The notes: generated by a model not told the origin, from the sequence alone. DNA of 64,000 nucleotides from Rhizophlyctis rosea (GCA_027596075.1 JADGJC010000021.1:62001-126000), one strand, 5' to 3'; shown: positions 1 to 11,473, counted from the stretch's first letter. Made by a program: numbers and translations.

Positions 1-201
1 GAAGAACAGACGCCGGATACTCAAAAGATCGTAGGTCATTCCACGGCCAAACGACAGCGGGTGACTGCATCAGCAACATCCGCTGGAGGGGGTGAAGAAG
101 TTGGACCTGAACGAGTTTCGTCAGATGATCCACTCCTGCAAACGCCAGTGAAGATGGAGCCGTCATCATTTCCAATGTCTTACCTTGTCGATGCTCCTTG
201 A
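1..201 (+). CDS. C-terminal end of an unidentified protein (partial)
   Basis: Frame 1 is open from the window edge to a TGA at 199-201 and gives 66 residues ending in SYLVDAP. The segment is low in complexity, rich in Ser, Thr, Glu and Pro, with a basic TAKRQRV patch that could be a nuclear signal. No domain can be recognised. The upstream part lies outside the window, so the reading frame rests on the open frame and on a plausible stop before the 3' intergenic region. It could also be the last exon of a larger nuclear protein. Confidence 0.5.
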   Translation, partial: EEQTPDTQKIVGHSTAKRQRVTASATSAGGGEEVGPERVSSDDPLLQTPVKMEPSSFPMSYLVDAP

Positions 202-419
202 GTTTAGTCTACAAATCATTGCCCTGTATACTCGGAAGTTAATAACAGTCATAAAAGTCCCGGGACCATTACTTTGCAGTGGATCGATTGAAATCCCATG
301 AATTAAATTAGGATGATGGACAAAACCAACACTCATGTGGTCTGAAAAAACTATATTACAGCAAATATATCATATACAAAAGTGGCAAAGCACACATAGG
401 CAGTACCAACGTCAGGAGC

Positions 420-1155
420 TCAAAGTGCTTTGCTGAAAACTTTCTGCGCAATGTGGGACAGGATCTCCGCCTTGCGATCCCTACCTAACTTCGAGAATGC
501 GTCATAGACACTCACTCCCTTCATGTCACGAATCTTCCCCAAACGGTGACCCGTCCAAGCTCCAAACAATGCACCAGGGACGTTGAAAATGATGAATCTG
601 GTGACATGGCTAATCAGCCTATCATCTGACATTACAACTGCACATTATCTGACATACCCTAAAACGAACCCAGCAGCACCTCCGATTGGCTGCCAAAACC
701 ATATCGGGTTCGGGACTTCCGGCACAAGCAATTCGTCGAAAACAGTTCCGAAAATTCCTCCGGGGTCCACGTCCGGTGCGCCATACTTCGCGTTTGTCCG
801 CCTGGCTCGGTCGTAGTTTGCTTTCCGCTCTTTGTCGCTGAGCACGAAGTATGCCTGAGCAATAGTTTTAATAAAAGAGTATGGAAGAAGGGGAGGAACC
901 AGCCACCTGGCTCAAACATGTACCTGAGCGATGGTTTGGAATCTTGTTGTTGCTTCCGGGGAGGTATTGCGGTCGGGGTGCCACTTCAGCTATTGTGTTG
1001 ATGAAGGATTTGTCAGTTGAGGTCCTGGCTTTTGTGTCGGTACCCGTGTTGAACCCTACCGATTCTTTGATGTACCCTTGACGGATAGAAGCTTCGTCGG
1101 CAGTTGGGGGCACACCCAAGTATGCATAGTAATCGACATTGGCTTGGTCTTCCAT
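420..1155 (-). CDS. J-domain (DnaJ/Hsp40 class C) co-chaperone
   Basis: The N-terminal J domain (about residues 8-75) would stimulate the ATPase of an Hsp70 partner. After splicing out 990-1059 and 855-923, the sequence reads YAYLGVPPTADEASIRQGYI, then the helix II/III loop with the diagnostic HPD (KWHPDRN), then FVLSDKERKANYD. A third intron, 619-657, is only 39 nt. It leads into a Gly/Ala-rich hydrophobic stretch (GGAAGFVLG, then FIIFNVPGALFGAW) and the tail GHRLGKIRDMKG, a layout I recall from fungal class C J proteins. There is no G/F region or zinc finger, so it is class C. The hydrophobic segment may associate with a membrane. It shares a 459-nt divergent upstream region with the LRR gene. 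The J domain is certain; the specific Hsp70 partner is unknown. Confidence 0.85.
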
Positions 1156-1614
1156 GTTTTTCGGTTGTATTTGTTAAGTCGCGATGAGGAATTGACAGGA
1201 AACCCTTGAACTGCACGGAACGGGACTGATTTTGACGTGTGCAGGCGATTTGTTTACTCGAGATGGTCCCAGCCTGGTCTGAAGGTCCCTGGCATTACAT
1301 CATGTGGCTTACCGGAAACCTCCATGACAAATCTCTGTGCCGCCACTGCTGCCCCACAACATCTGACTAATCACCGCGCCCCCACGCGACTGGCGTAGCC
1401 CCTTTACGAAACTTCTCCACCATTCCAATCAAAACTTTTTAAACTTTCATAAAACCGATCAAAAGAAAAACTATAAAAACCTCACATCAGCACGTCCTCC
1501 CTCACTGTTCATTCGTCAACATATCTGGTCCAACGACCTCACATTTCATAACAAGTTCATTCTCCTCTGAGTGAACGACTCCACAACCACCTCACCAAGT
1601 TCAAAGACAACATA
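1156..1614. other. Divergent intergenic region (J protein / LRR protein)
   Basis: This is the shared upstream region of two divergent genes. It is AT-rich near 1430-1480 with a TATAAAA at 1472-1478. No reading frame or repeat of note was seen. Confidence 0.5.
1472..1478 (+). promoter_or_regulatory. Possible TATA box of the LRR gene
   Basis: TATAAAA lies 137 nt upstream of the ATG at 1615, at the end of an A-rich run. This is sequence inspection only; fungal TATA elements at this distance are plausible. Confidence 0.35.
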
Positions 1615-2783
1615 ATGCAGAACATCAGCGCCAAGTCTGGTCAGAGAGAGTCCAGGACGCGAGCAACTTTCCAAGCGTCACAAAAGACTCGGGAGGAGGC
1701 CGCCGGCGACACACCTACCGTGAGACAACGCATTGCTGAAGCACGGCGATCGGGAATTCTGGATTTGCGTGGAATGGGATTGACACAACTCCCATTGGAT
1801 GCCACAAAGATTCATCAGTTGACAGCATTATTGATGTAAGTTCCGTGAGTCGAGAAGTCGAAAGGAAGGATTTCAGATTACTGACATTGATGTTTTTGAT
1901 GCACAGTGGCGACAACAAATTCAAATCCATTCCTGCAAACATCGTTCAATCCTTCCCGCAACTCGTATTCCTGGACCTTTCGTATAACCGCATCACCTCC
2001 ATTCCTCCAACCCTCGCCGACTTAGAAGACCTTGAACTCCTAGACTTGGAGGGAAATCCTGACATCTCGCAAATCCCGACGTCTTTTGGACCATTGGTTG
2101 ACATGGGCAAACTGGCGGTCATAGTTGGGAGCGGGGATGACGTGGCGGAGGTAGAGCTGAACGGGGACGAAGGGGAGGGAGACGAGGAAGAAGAGACAGC
2201 CAAATCCGAGCGGTACGCGTCGGACGAAGAGTATCTCTCCGAAGATGAGGACTCTCGGCATACCACACCATTCCAAAAGCGGTACCGTGAATTCCTTGAC
2301 GCCCCAGCAAACGAAGACAGCAAATCGGACCGTTCCGTTCGTTCCGCCCATTCCTCAACATCTAATGTCGATTTCGAAGCTCTTGATTCGGAATTCCGCG
2401 CCCTCCTTGGCCGTTTGGTTCACCTCGACAACGACGCCATTGAAAACAACTTCCGCAAGCGGTGGGCCGCGAATGACGCCGTTCTCGCGAAATACGTTTC
2501 TAAGCGTTACGGTTCGGAGGTGCGGGGTTCGGAGGGACGATCAAGGACAAGTTCAGCTAGACGGAATGCACCTAGGAGGGAGGATGTAGATGGGAGTCAG
2601 GAAGATAGTGATGAGCGGGAAGGGTCTGCGGAAGAGGAGACGGGAGCGGAGCCAAGGCCTGTTCCGACTGCGCGCCACAAGCGGGAGAAGGAGGCTGCGC
2701 GGCGGGCGAAGGAGAGGAATATGAAAAGAGAGGTACATGGTGGTAGGAAAGTCAAGGAGACTTTACAGAGTCGCGAAGATTGA
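1615..2783 (+). CDS. Leucine-rich repeat protein with acidic/basic C-terminal region
   Basis: There are two exons with an intron at 1836-1906 (GTAAGT...GCACAG). The N-terminal half carries three or four short LRR units of the SDS22/Shoc2-like type: LDLRGMGLTQLP, NKFKSIPANI, LVFLDLSYNRITSIPPTLADL and LELLDLEGNP. The C-terminal half (about residues 130-360) is disordered. It begins with a strongly acidic Glu/Asp-Ser tract, then has a helical segment around EFRALLGRLVHLDND, and ends Lys/Arg-rich (RHKREKEAARRAKE). LRRs of this kind mediate protein binding, so an adaptor role is inferred. I do not recognise an orthologue. The start is the first ATG after the CT-rich leader; the stop at 2783 faces the stop of the next gene. 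Confidence 0.8.
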
Positions 2784-2917
2784 GCTACTCCACAGTTATT
2801 TAGCTCGGTCAACGCAATCATGCAAAATTCTTGTATATATTGTCCAAAAGTGTCATCTCCTGTACCAATAAAAATAGAACACATGGCGACATGAATGCAA
2901 AACATATTGATCTGTAG

Positions 2918-3824
2918 TCATGATTGGCTCTTTTCTTGAGTTTTAACTATGAAGTTTCGTCGCATGGCTGATGCTACAGTGTCACGAGTGATGGGTTTTC
3001 GTAGAGCTGGTTTCCGTTCAATGGCATTGTTACCGTTTCTTCCTCTCCTGTTATGTTCATGATGTTTGTGAGATGCTTTCGAGGCAACCACAGCTTTAAT
3101 GGCATCACTTACGAAGCATGGTATTGAGATGGGAGCCGATCTGCTTCACACTTCATGCGCGATTGCGGACATCCAGACCATTTCGCAGCCCAGCCGGAGT
3201 CATGGACAGTTTGCAACTTCGCGTCAACAACATCTAAAATACTCTCCGCCGCCCGCGCGAGGTCAAGCTGTAGTTGATGTTTGATGACTCGTTCGCATAC
3301 AGTCTCATGGTCGCGGAGTGCGCGTCTGATTTTGCTTTTGATATACAAGCGTAGTTCTGCGGAGATCGGCGCTTGAGGCGAGGAACTGCCAGCTAGGTCA
3401 TCCTCTTTGTTGAAACCTGAAAGCTCGCTCTTCAACTTCTCGAGGTCGATATTCAATCGATCGAGTGTGTCTGATAAAGTGTCCACGTCACTGACAATTC
3501 TTTCGCTGATTGGGGCTGCTGAAGGAAATGGGTATGGGTCCGGAAGTCGTTTTCGGCTGGGAAGCTCTGAGAGGGATACTTGAGGCAAGTTCACTGTTAC
3601 AAAGAATGATCAATGGTCAGTCCACCAATATAATTAGCCCATCGATCATTTTTTTGGACCATGTCCATACTCCGCATACCTTTTCTTCGGGGTGGCCCTT
3701 CTGACTCGTCAAAAACTGGGAGCTCCGCAAGCTGACCCGATAGGGACGAGTTGAGAAAGGACTCAAAGTCTTCCACCGCTACCTGCCATACGGGTTTGGG
3801 ATCAGGGATATCGAAGGTGTCCAT
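2918..3824 (-). CDS. Uncharacterised protein with short coiled coil
   Basis: There are three exons. It starts with ATG at 3824 (MDTFDIPDPKPVWQVAVEDF). Introns are at 3594-3679 (GTATGC...AACAG) and 3048-3112 (GTAAGT...AACAG), and it ends at TGA 2918-2920. Using the last intron extends the protein past an early stop by about 40 basic residues (ERKPALRKPITRDTVASAMR). The middle region ERIVSDVDTLSDTLDRLNID LEKLKSEL has heptad spacing typical of a coiled coil, followed by a helical region with KIRRALRDHE. No known family was recognised. A small structural or chromosome-associated protein is possible but only a guess. An in-frame GTG-led extension to 3848 exists, but ATG 3824 is preferred. Confidence 0.65.
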
Positions 3825-4061
3825 ATCTTCCGACTTCTTCAATGTCACTGCTGCGCGTTCTTTCCGTAACGTTCGCGAAAGGTGGGGAAGTGGAGAACGG
3901 AAGGGAGCCGCTGCATTGCATCAGCGGGGCAGGTGGGTTGCATGTCCGGGTCATCGGACGTACGACTTTCCCCGGCCACGCCTCCTCCTCAGATCAAAGT
4001 TCCTCGTCTAACTCTGTGACTTTGTTTCTGCTTTGTCAAAGTCTCGCAAGCATCGCACACA

Positions 4062-7000
4062 ATGCTGGGAACCGCAACAGATAGTACCCAATTCAGCTCA
4101 TCCACTAAGGTACGTGCACCAACTCGTTTCACCGCCTAGCTTATATGGCGATTTTCTCACCCAAATTGCAGGCAACCAACTTAGTTCTTCCCAGTAAACA
4201 CACCAATGCAAGAGCGAACCGTGGACGGCCCTCGAACCACAAGAAGGGTAGGCTGTTCCACTCGCGTGACTAAACTAACTGCACTGTTCTAACGAGCAAC
4301 GTGCAGAAAGTTTGAATGGTTTCCAAAGGTTGCAATGCCAGCAAGAACCTGTTGCTGCCGTCCAATTACGACGCTCTCGCTTCGAAAAGCGCTGGGATGC
4401 CATTCGCAACTCCATAGATGTTAGTGGCCATTTTGAGAGTTTTCATTGAGCAGCGCCTCTAATCAATGTTTCCAGTCTCTCATTCTAAATCTGCATGCCA
4501 ACTCCATCCGGGCCATCGTTGATTTTGTGAAGTATGCCTACCAAGCCCGTACGGTAGAGGCACCAGAACAGTACGTCCCACCCTTCAATAGGGTCAATGA
4601 ATCATGACGATTTACACATAAGCCTTCCTCAGAATCACTCTACCATATCGCGAAATCCCTACCGCCCTCGTGTTTGCAGGTTCGTAATCAGCGTGGCTTA
4701 CGCACCATCAAGGAGATGTTGACAACTTGTTTTTCACAGGAATCAACATCCCTGATCATGACGCCATGTTCTCGCAAATGTCTCTGAAACTACAGGAGGC
4801 AGACCATCTAGTTGCAACGCTTCCATCCAGAGATTGTCCGAATCTGAAGTCCACTGCGAAATCTATGATAGAGCAGTTCATTGGCATGGAACGGGGTGTA
4901 GTCGATGAAGAACAGGAAGAGGGAGCACCGCTGACTTTCAGCTCAAATGAAGGAAGGGTAAGTGCAATGATTCCGAGCCTTTCAGAATCCACCACAACGT
5001 CAATCTAATGCAAAAAATTTCAGAGCGCCCGTCTCCCAAATTACGACATGCAAATCCTGGAGTGCTGGTACCGGCAAATCAAGTTACGACCCAATCTTGT
5101 CGTTATCGTGCCAGATTTTGAGAGCTTTATACCCAACGTACTGGAGGATTTGATTGCTATTTGCAGGTAGATTACCAAATATGTTGTTGTTGTACCTCAA
5201 TGGCACCTACTCATTCGGACAGCGAGTACCAGGATCGGTTACCCATCGTGTTCTTGTTTGGAATTGCAACCACAATTGAAACGTTGCATCAGTCCCTTCC
5301 GCGATCGGTCCTTTCGCTTCTGCGCACCGAGAAGTTCAAGCTGCAGAACTCGCAAGAGTGTATCAATGCGATTGTGGAGGAGGTACTGTGTATGGGATTG
5401 GTCGGCTGACTGCGCTTTGTCTGACCACTCTGACATTACGTTTCCAGATTTTCATTAAGAATGCGCACGGTTTCAAGATCGGGGAGCATACATATGTGCA
5501 TCTCATAGATTCGTTCCAACTGCACACCCTCTCCATCCGGTCATTTGTACGTGGCCTTCAGGTAACTGCGACGGGACCCGCTAGGTCTACGGAAATCGCA
5601 CATTGACATTCCTTTCTACCAGTATGCGATGATGGATCATTATTATGCCAATTCTCTCAGCATTTTGACTGATTGCGACGAGTGTAGCTATGACGAGGTG
5701 ATCGGTCTTCTCAATAGCACTCACGCGCTTGAAATGCGAATGCTGAGGAGCTTTCGAAGGTATGTGATATTATCAGGTTAAGTCCACTAGCATGACAATG
5801 TCTGACCAAACACAGTTACATTGAAGCCAACGTCGAATCTGATCCAGACGGAGTCCGATCCCTTCTTCTTGATGACAGAAGTCTCTTCTTGGCCGTTCCA
5901 AGATTTCTCAAGGACTTGCAAGTGTATCATAACGCGTTCCAGGCCGGATTTGAGTGCCTTCTGCGCGTCCAAACGATGGTCAATGCGCCTTCATTCAAAC
6001 GTCCAAAACGAAACCTTTACACAATGGCCCTAGCGGAATCACTCGGCGAGTCCGATTATGTTGCATCACTGCTTCAAGTGTCAAGGTTCGGGAGATTTGG
6101 GTGTTTGCAAGTCAATCAAAACTCATTGTTCATCTTCCAGGAAGCGAAAGCTTGTCGAACTGCTAGATTGCCTGACGGCATGTCACGAGGTTCTGAAGCA
6201 AATGTCGGACGACAACAGTGAAGCATTTCCCGAGACAGTCGAGTTGGAGACTCTTATCGCGGACGCCGATCGCTTTGGGGATCTGAATGAAGAGGTTTCG
6301 AGCTCAGATGATGAAGATTACCTGCTGAAATATGGGCGCAAACGGAGTGCTCCATCCCTCAACATCTCGGCTGGAAGGCAGACGAAAGTCGCAAAGAAGT
6401 TAAAACCCATTGAAGAGAATCTGGATCAGGATAGTTATCAGTATTTTGCGAAATCGGTCGCGGACTTCTTTGCGCGATTCTTCAAGTATGGTTCAATGTT
6501 CTGTTTCTTCATATTGCTGTCGTGCTGATGATGCTCTGCAGGCGCACTTTGAGATGTCATACGGAGCTACCGCTGCACGAGGTGGTGTATTACAACAACG
6601 CGATGCGTTTGAAGAAGGTTGGTGGGGTCACGTGGGAAGATACCCGAAAGTGTAACTGATTGAATCACGGTCAGGCATTCAATCCTCAACCACGGGCAGC
6701 AATTCAAACAGCGTTGGGCAACAGCCAACACTATCTGTCCTGTACATGCTGCTCCGGGAAGCAGGACGCGGGAGACGACAACATTCAACCGACGGCACAG
6801 GATGCGGCGATCGCTTATAAACTATACCTGGAGTGTGGTCGGATGATCAATCTGTACGATTGGTTCATCGCTTTCGGTGCTATCATTGAGAAAGAAGCGG
6901 CACACGTCGATCGGAGCGTCATTCAGTACGTTGCCGAGAATGATGAATGGCATTTTGATCTCCGCTTACTAATTTCATATTCGACAGGGCACGCTTTATC

Positions 7001-7093
7001 CAAGCAGTGACGGAGCTGCAGTTCACAGGCTTCATACGACCGACGTCCAGAAAGACGGATCATGTACTGCGTTTAACGTGGGGTTCTGTGTGA
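4062..7093 (+). CDS. ORC3: Origin recognition complex subunit 3
   Basis: This is a subunit of the six-protein ORC that loads the MCM2-7 helicase at replication origins in the nucleus. It has many short introns; the first exon is [13 protein letters not shown] followed by GTACGT. Recognisable parts are the AAA+-like segment around [14 protein letters not shown] (a degenerate ATPase fold, as expected for ORC3), the helical insert with [17 protein letters not shown], and the family-typical C-terminal winged helix ending [18 protein letters not shown] then [12 protein letters not shown]. Before it comes the segment [21 protein letters not shown], also typical of ORC3. The acidic stretch [16 protein letters not shown] sits in the insert. 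Neighbours are an unknown gene head to head (237 nt) and GEP4 tail to tail. Another replication gene, MCM10, lies 10 kb away. The identification is strong. Confidence 0.93.
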
Positions 7094-7181
7094 ACCGCAA
7101 TCATTGTGTCACGTCTGGGTAGTGGTGCGGTTTGTGATTTGTCGTTGTAGATACTGATGTATAATACACACGTAAATATTC

Positions 7182-8185
7182 TCAGAATGGGCCATGGTTT
7201 GCAACAAACTCATCAGGGGTATGCGTTTTTAGGATTGGGTGTTCAACAGGTACTGCGCCCCTGCTTTTCAACCATTGGAGCAGAGGACGTTCCCAGGCGC
7301 GGATCTGCTTAGGTGGTAAGTTCTTACGCTGAATCTTAAGGCGTACAAGATATACCTTGGCAGCAATGGGATTATCTCCTTCAGTGGTAATCTCCTTTGA
7401 TACGTATATACTGAGCATTCCTGCGGCATTTGCATATACCACATCCGTCAGTAATCTGTCGCCAACCACGGCAATGTTTTGTGAATTCATTCTGAAATGG
7501 TGAGATAGACTTGCTCCTCCGGAAGGTTTCTGTTTGGATTGTCAGCAAGGGAGGTCATGAATTTCAATTATATTTTCGCACCTTTTCAGTGTGTCGAAGG
7601 ACGGGCACATCTGGACAATGGATGAGTTGCCATTGATGTGAACAATGTGCTGTTCTGCTTCACATACCCAGTGCCTTCTCTATTGATGCCGCCTTGAGAA
7701 GTGATAGGGCAATGGTCACGTTGAGTGTTGCGAGCAATTTTCTCAAAGAGATTGCGCATTACCTGCACGCCATTGAGATCGTCCGGTGTCCCAGCAGAGT
7801 TGGACACAATAATCATCCTCTCCCGCCCAAACACTGCCCTACACTCATTCCAAGCTGCCTTCGTGGTGAGGCGAAATTATTATCACACATTTCCAAAAAT
7901 TGCAAAGATACAAGCGTGCATACACGAAAGGGTGGATGAATTTCTTCTTTATATGGGGCAGTCAGAGTGTTGTCTTTGTCAAAGGCTATAGCGGTGATTC
8001 CTGCATTTTGTAAGGCCTTGAAGTTTATGTAGCGGATGTCTATGTCGGCTGGTGTGAGAGACAATATTCGCGTGGCCGAGTATGGCATATTTACCGTCAA
8101 CTATTACGTGGGGAATGGCTAGTGCTGGGTTGACCAGTGCCCTGCCAAAAGAAAGGATACCAGAGAGGTTGAAACTTTGCACCAT
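7182..8185 (-). CDS. GEP4: Mitochondrial phosphatidylglycerophosphatase, GEP4 type (HAD superfamily)
   Basis: It dephosphorylates phosphatidylglycerophosphate to phosphatidylglycerol in cardiolipin synthesis at the mitochondrial inner membrane. Reading through introns (8049-8094, 7859-7923 and others), the protein begins MVQSFNLSGILSFGRALVNP and carries HAD motif I FDKDNTLTAPY. Motif II is in IIVSNSAGTPDD, followed by the family block DVPVLRHTEKKPSGGA, and motif IV is AVVGDRLLTDVVYANAAGM. It ends ...EFVANHGPF. This order and the aspartate pair DKD match fungal Gep4 rather than animal PTPMT1. ATG 8185 is chosen over an upstream in-frame start at 8299 because the family begins just before the NxSG segment. 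Upstream lies the minisatellite. Confidence in function is high. Confidence 0.9.
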
Positions 8186-8334
8186 CTTCAAAAGGAGAGG
8201 CAAAAGGATCTTTGTTTGCCGTTGAATTGCGAGGAAGGAAAGCGCAAGGGAGAGAAGGGTCAGGCTATTTATTGAGCAGCATGAGGTGTGGCGCAGCATT
8301 TGCTCAGGGTCCTTTTAAGAGACAAATAACAGTA

Positions 8335-8494
8335 GGATCTAACAGTTTGACGAGAGTAGCATTGACAAGATTGACAGATTGACGAGAGATGAATTGAGAA
8401 GATTGACAGATTGCCGAGAGATGGATTGAAAAGATTAACAGATTGACGAGAGATGGGATGACAACGTTAAGAGATTGAGGAGAGAAGGATTGAC
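8335..8494 (+). repeat. Minisatellite, about five 32-bp units
   Basis: Four clear units of exactly 32 nt occupy 8367-8398, 8399-8430, 8431-8462 and 8463-8494. They are preceded by a degenerate unit (8335-8366). Each unit holds two GATTGAC-like motifs and a central GAGAGATG-like motif. Divergence between adjacent units is low for the first three and higher for the outer ones. Confidence 0.85.
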
Positions 8495-8806
8495 AAGATG
8501 ATTACGCCAAGGATTGACAAGAGCGTCCAGGCTGACAAAGGATTGACAACAGTTACAACATCAACAAGACTGATAAGAAAAATGAAGGTTTACGAGATTG
8601 ACAATGCGGATTGACAAGAGTACTGGGATTAACAAGGGGGATTGACGAGATTGGCAGGATTGTCAGGGGATCAGCAAGAGTGATGAGCGTAACATGATTG
8701 TGCATAATTCCCAGAATGACAGCAGCATTCAGATTGACGGATTGCCAAAATGATGAGCACAACATGGGATTGCCAAAATCTGAAAGGGATTGGCAGGATT
8801 GACAGC
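8495..8806 (+). repeat. Diffuse GATTGAC(A/G)AGA repeat tract
   Basis: The minisatellite decays into irregularly spaced copies of GATTGACAAGA, GATTGGCAGGATTGACAG and ATTGCCAAAAT-like words. This suggests an older, eroded tandem array. No frame is maintained. Confidence 0.65.
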
Positions 8807-8890
8807 AGTACCAACGGATAAAACCCAGAACCCTGTCAAGTACAAATCATGTGGCGATGTTTATACGACATATCTCGTGAGAGCATCAAA

Positions 8891-10549
8891 TCACGTCAAC
8901 ACAGCAATTCTCCTATTCCTATCTCCTAAATGAGTGTGGCTAAGATCCCACCCCGCAACCTCCATCTCCTTCACTACATTCGTAAAGCTCGCTTGAGTGA
9001 TTCTATATGCCTCCCCAACCATTCGCATACCATCTCCGAGTTCCCGAAGATCATGACTTCCGCTATCGATCAACGATCGGACTGTACAAGCATGGAAGAA
9101 GCCCTTGAGGATGTCCTGGCTGGTAGCTTGCTCCAGAAACCACAAGTTGACCAAATATCCTTGCTTTGCCGGATTTAGTGAGGGCGTAATGAGAATCCGG
9201 TACTGCTCGTGTTGAGCGTGAGAGCCAAGAAATGAATTGCTGAAGAACGCGTTTGCTCGATCGGCAGCAATGTATGGAAGTCGGCGAGCTAAAGACGGCT
9301 CCACGGCAATATGCGTTTTATATGGAGATTTGAAGGGGGCAATGAAATGTTCGGATTGGGCTATTGTTGCGGGTGTGGGTATCGTTAAATGGGTGACGCG
9401 ATCTGTTGCAAACGGTTGATGTCGGATCCACTCAATGATATGGTGAAACAAAAGCTCTCCCCGCTCAAGATTGATTGTGCGGGTGACGACAACCTTGTTC
9501 GCCATATATGCCGACCACAGGTTCAAGCCGCATAGCGGCCAAAACACAAAGAATAATGTCGCCGGTTCCGTTCCCACCGTCCAGCTCAAGGCGATGCCAC
9601 CGAGCGTTCCCAACAACCCCGCCGCAGTACTCTGTGCACCCGATTTTGCAGTCACGTCACCGAGGTTGTCCTCCTTCAAAAAGCCCTTGTGCATGGATGC
9701 TTTGGTGGCCGAAGAAGCCAACCAGCCAATATTCTTGCCGATGTTCGATAGGGATGCCATGGGGACAAACAGATGCGGAATGAGAGGTGTCAGAAGCTCA
9801 ATTAGGGTGGATGCTTGGATGAGAAGGGCGGCCAGAAACCGGTAGCGTTTCGGGGATGAATCAAAACGGGACCCCATGTACCCGGCGTAGATTACACCGC
9901 CAAGTAAACCGAAGCCGTCCTTTATGATCCAATTGGTCGTTGCGGCCAAACCGATGGAGGTTGCCGCCCCCATGCCCAAAGCGTGCAGGAGCGACTGTGT
10001 GGATAGGGTCCCTGTGATTGTTCCGGTGACCGAGTGTAGAAGATTATAGATAGTGTACGGAGTATAGTCTGGTGTGACCTAAGGGTTCATTTGAGTGCTC
10101 AGTACACCGTCCAGTGGTCATTGATTCGTCCTTACTGAGTGTGGATAGCCCTTGGGTAAGAACCCGGTCGCCAATGTTTGTCGAAGCGTCAGAAGAATGG
10201 ATGTAAGGGTGTAACGATTTTCAGGACGGGCAATTGACGGCGCATCAAGTGCTCCAATCCGATTGATAGACGGGTGGGAACTTGAATATAAGTCATTGGT
10301 ATGTTTATGGATTGACCAATTGGAAGGTGATGGGTGAGTGAGGTTCGCAGGCGGTGGCTTGATGACCGTCCATGACGTGGAGTCGCCTTTCCTGGTCCGC
10401 TGGCGAACCTCGAATGGGGGCGGTTGCAGCGTGCGGCTATTTTCGGTTCGGTCGGACAGTAAACGACTTTGACTCAATTGGATTATAGGATGATGCGGAT
10501 AACGCACACGACCCGAGACTAACAAAACATTGAAGACGGGTGCACTCAT
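8891..10549 (-). CDS. RUS family protein (DUF647, root UVB sensitive-like)
   Basis: Two exons are joined across 10079-10135 and restore the family signature GYPHSVTPDYTPYTIYN. This is followed by the hydrophobic core STQSLLHALGMGAATSIGLA, then KDGFGLLGGVIYAGYMGSRF and FVPMASLSNIGKNIGWLASSAT. These match the RUS/C16orf58 family, membrane-associated proteins whose biochemical role is unsettled (UV-B and vitamin B6-related phenotypes in plants). The C-terminal part (about the last 130 residues) is less conserved. The frame stays open to an ATG at 10771, but that would leave only 36 nt to the divergent neighbour. ATG 10549 (MSAPVFNVLL) is preferred. The first 100 residues are low in complexity and basic and might target an organelle. 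Confidence 0.85.
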
Positions 10550-10807
10550 GATATCTTCACGAGTTCGTTGGACACGATACCGGTAACAGCCAGATGGCTC
10601 AGATGGTGTTTGGGAAGAAGAAAATGAGACTCCCGACGCGATTCTTCCGCCTTGTCTAGGATCAGGTGTCCGCAGGGCCGGACCTGGGACCAGGGTCACG
10701 CAGGAAAATTGAACCCGCCGTCGAAAACATTGGAAATGGCCAGCATCCCTCCTTTGTCCATACATTTTCACTCGCGTGAATCAGCGGCAACAACAAGCTG
10801 ATCGAAT

Positions 10808-11341
10808 ATGAACTCGACTTCACTGTTCAACATCTCTGGACGCCGTATTCTGCCGTTCATTCCGCGGTCTACCAGTCTCCCCTTTCGCATGTCCGTAATT
10901 GTTCGGACATCCTTCCCTGTCCGCTCTCATACCACCAAAACCCCTGTCCCACCGTTTCAACCTCTGAACAACCATAACTTCTATAAAGTTTTGGAATACG
11001 ACGACGAGTCAGCTGCATCCGCCTCTTGCAGAAATCATATTTCCCTAGTCTATTTTTACACGCCGGGATGTGGACTCTGCAAAGGTGTTCGGCACTCACT
11101 TGAAAAACTCAGCTCACAGGCTCTGGATGATAGGGATTTGGAACTCACGATTTACGAGCTGGACGTGTCTGTCAACGCAGGTATCGCCGCGGACATGAGC
11201 GTGACCAGCATACCAGCGCTACACATTTGGCGGAATGGTCATTATCACGCCTCTGGAAATTCGTTGGGGCCTGGGACTGGGGAGAAGATGCTTCGAGAGC
11301 TAAAGCAGCTTGTGAACGGTCCGCCACAGGATTTACCATAG
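10808..11341 (+). CDS. Thioredoxin-fold protein, probably mitochondrial
   Basis: This is a single exon of 177 residues. The N-terminus (MNSTSLFNISGRRILPFIPR, then more Arg, Ser and Thr with no acidic residues for about 45 positions) looks like a mitochondrial presequence. The rest is a thioredoxin fold: strand SLVYFYTPGCGLCKGVR with a CGLC redox pair, strand IYELDVSVNAGIA, the cis-proline site in TSIPALHIWRNG, then a Gly-rich turn and final helix. The CxxC differs from the CGPC of classical thioredoxin. A specific family is not assigned. It lies divergent from the RUS gene. Confidence 0.75.
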   Translation: MNSTSLFNISGRRILPFIPRSTSLPFRMSVIVRTSFPVRSHTTKTPVPPFQPLNNHNFYKVLEYDDESAASASCRNHISLVYFYTPGCGLCKGVRHSLEKLSSQALDDRDLELTIYELDVSVNAGIAADMSVTSIPALHIWRNGHYHASGNSLGPGTGEKMLRELKQLVNGPPQDLP

Positions 11342-11473
11342 CACAATTCCCCTCACTGTTTGTGTATTTACAAATTTGATTATATTTCAATGTACGGTCG
11401 GGTCCGACCCAGATTATATGATACATATGACCCGCAGTTGACGCTCAATAGAGGTTCTGAAATCATCACATTA

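Larger units (their letters stand above)
8186..8890. other. Intergenic region with GATTGAC-rich repeats
   Basis: This is the upstream region of GEP4 and the downstream region of the RUS gene. The first 150 nt are unique; most of the rest is the repeat tract listed separately. No coding potential was seen. Confidence 0.6.
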
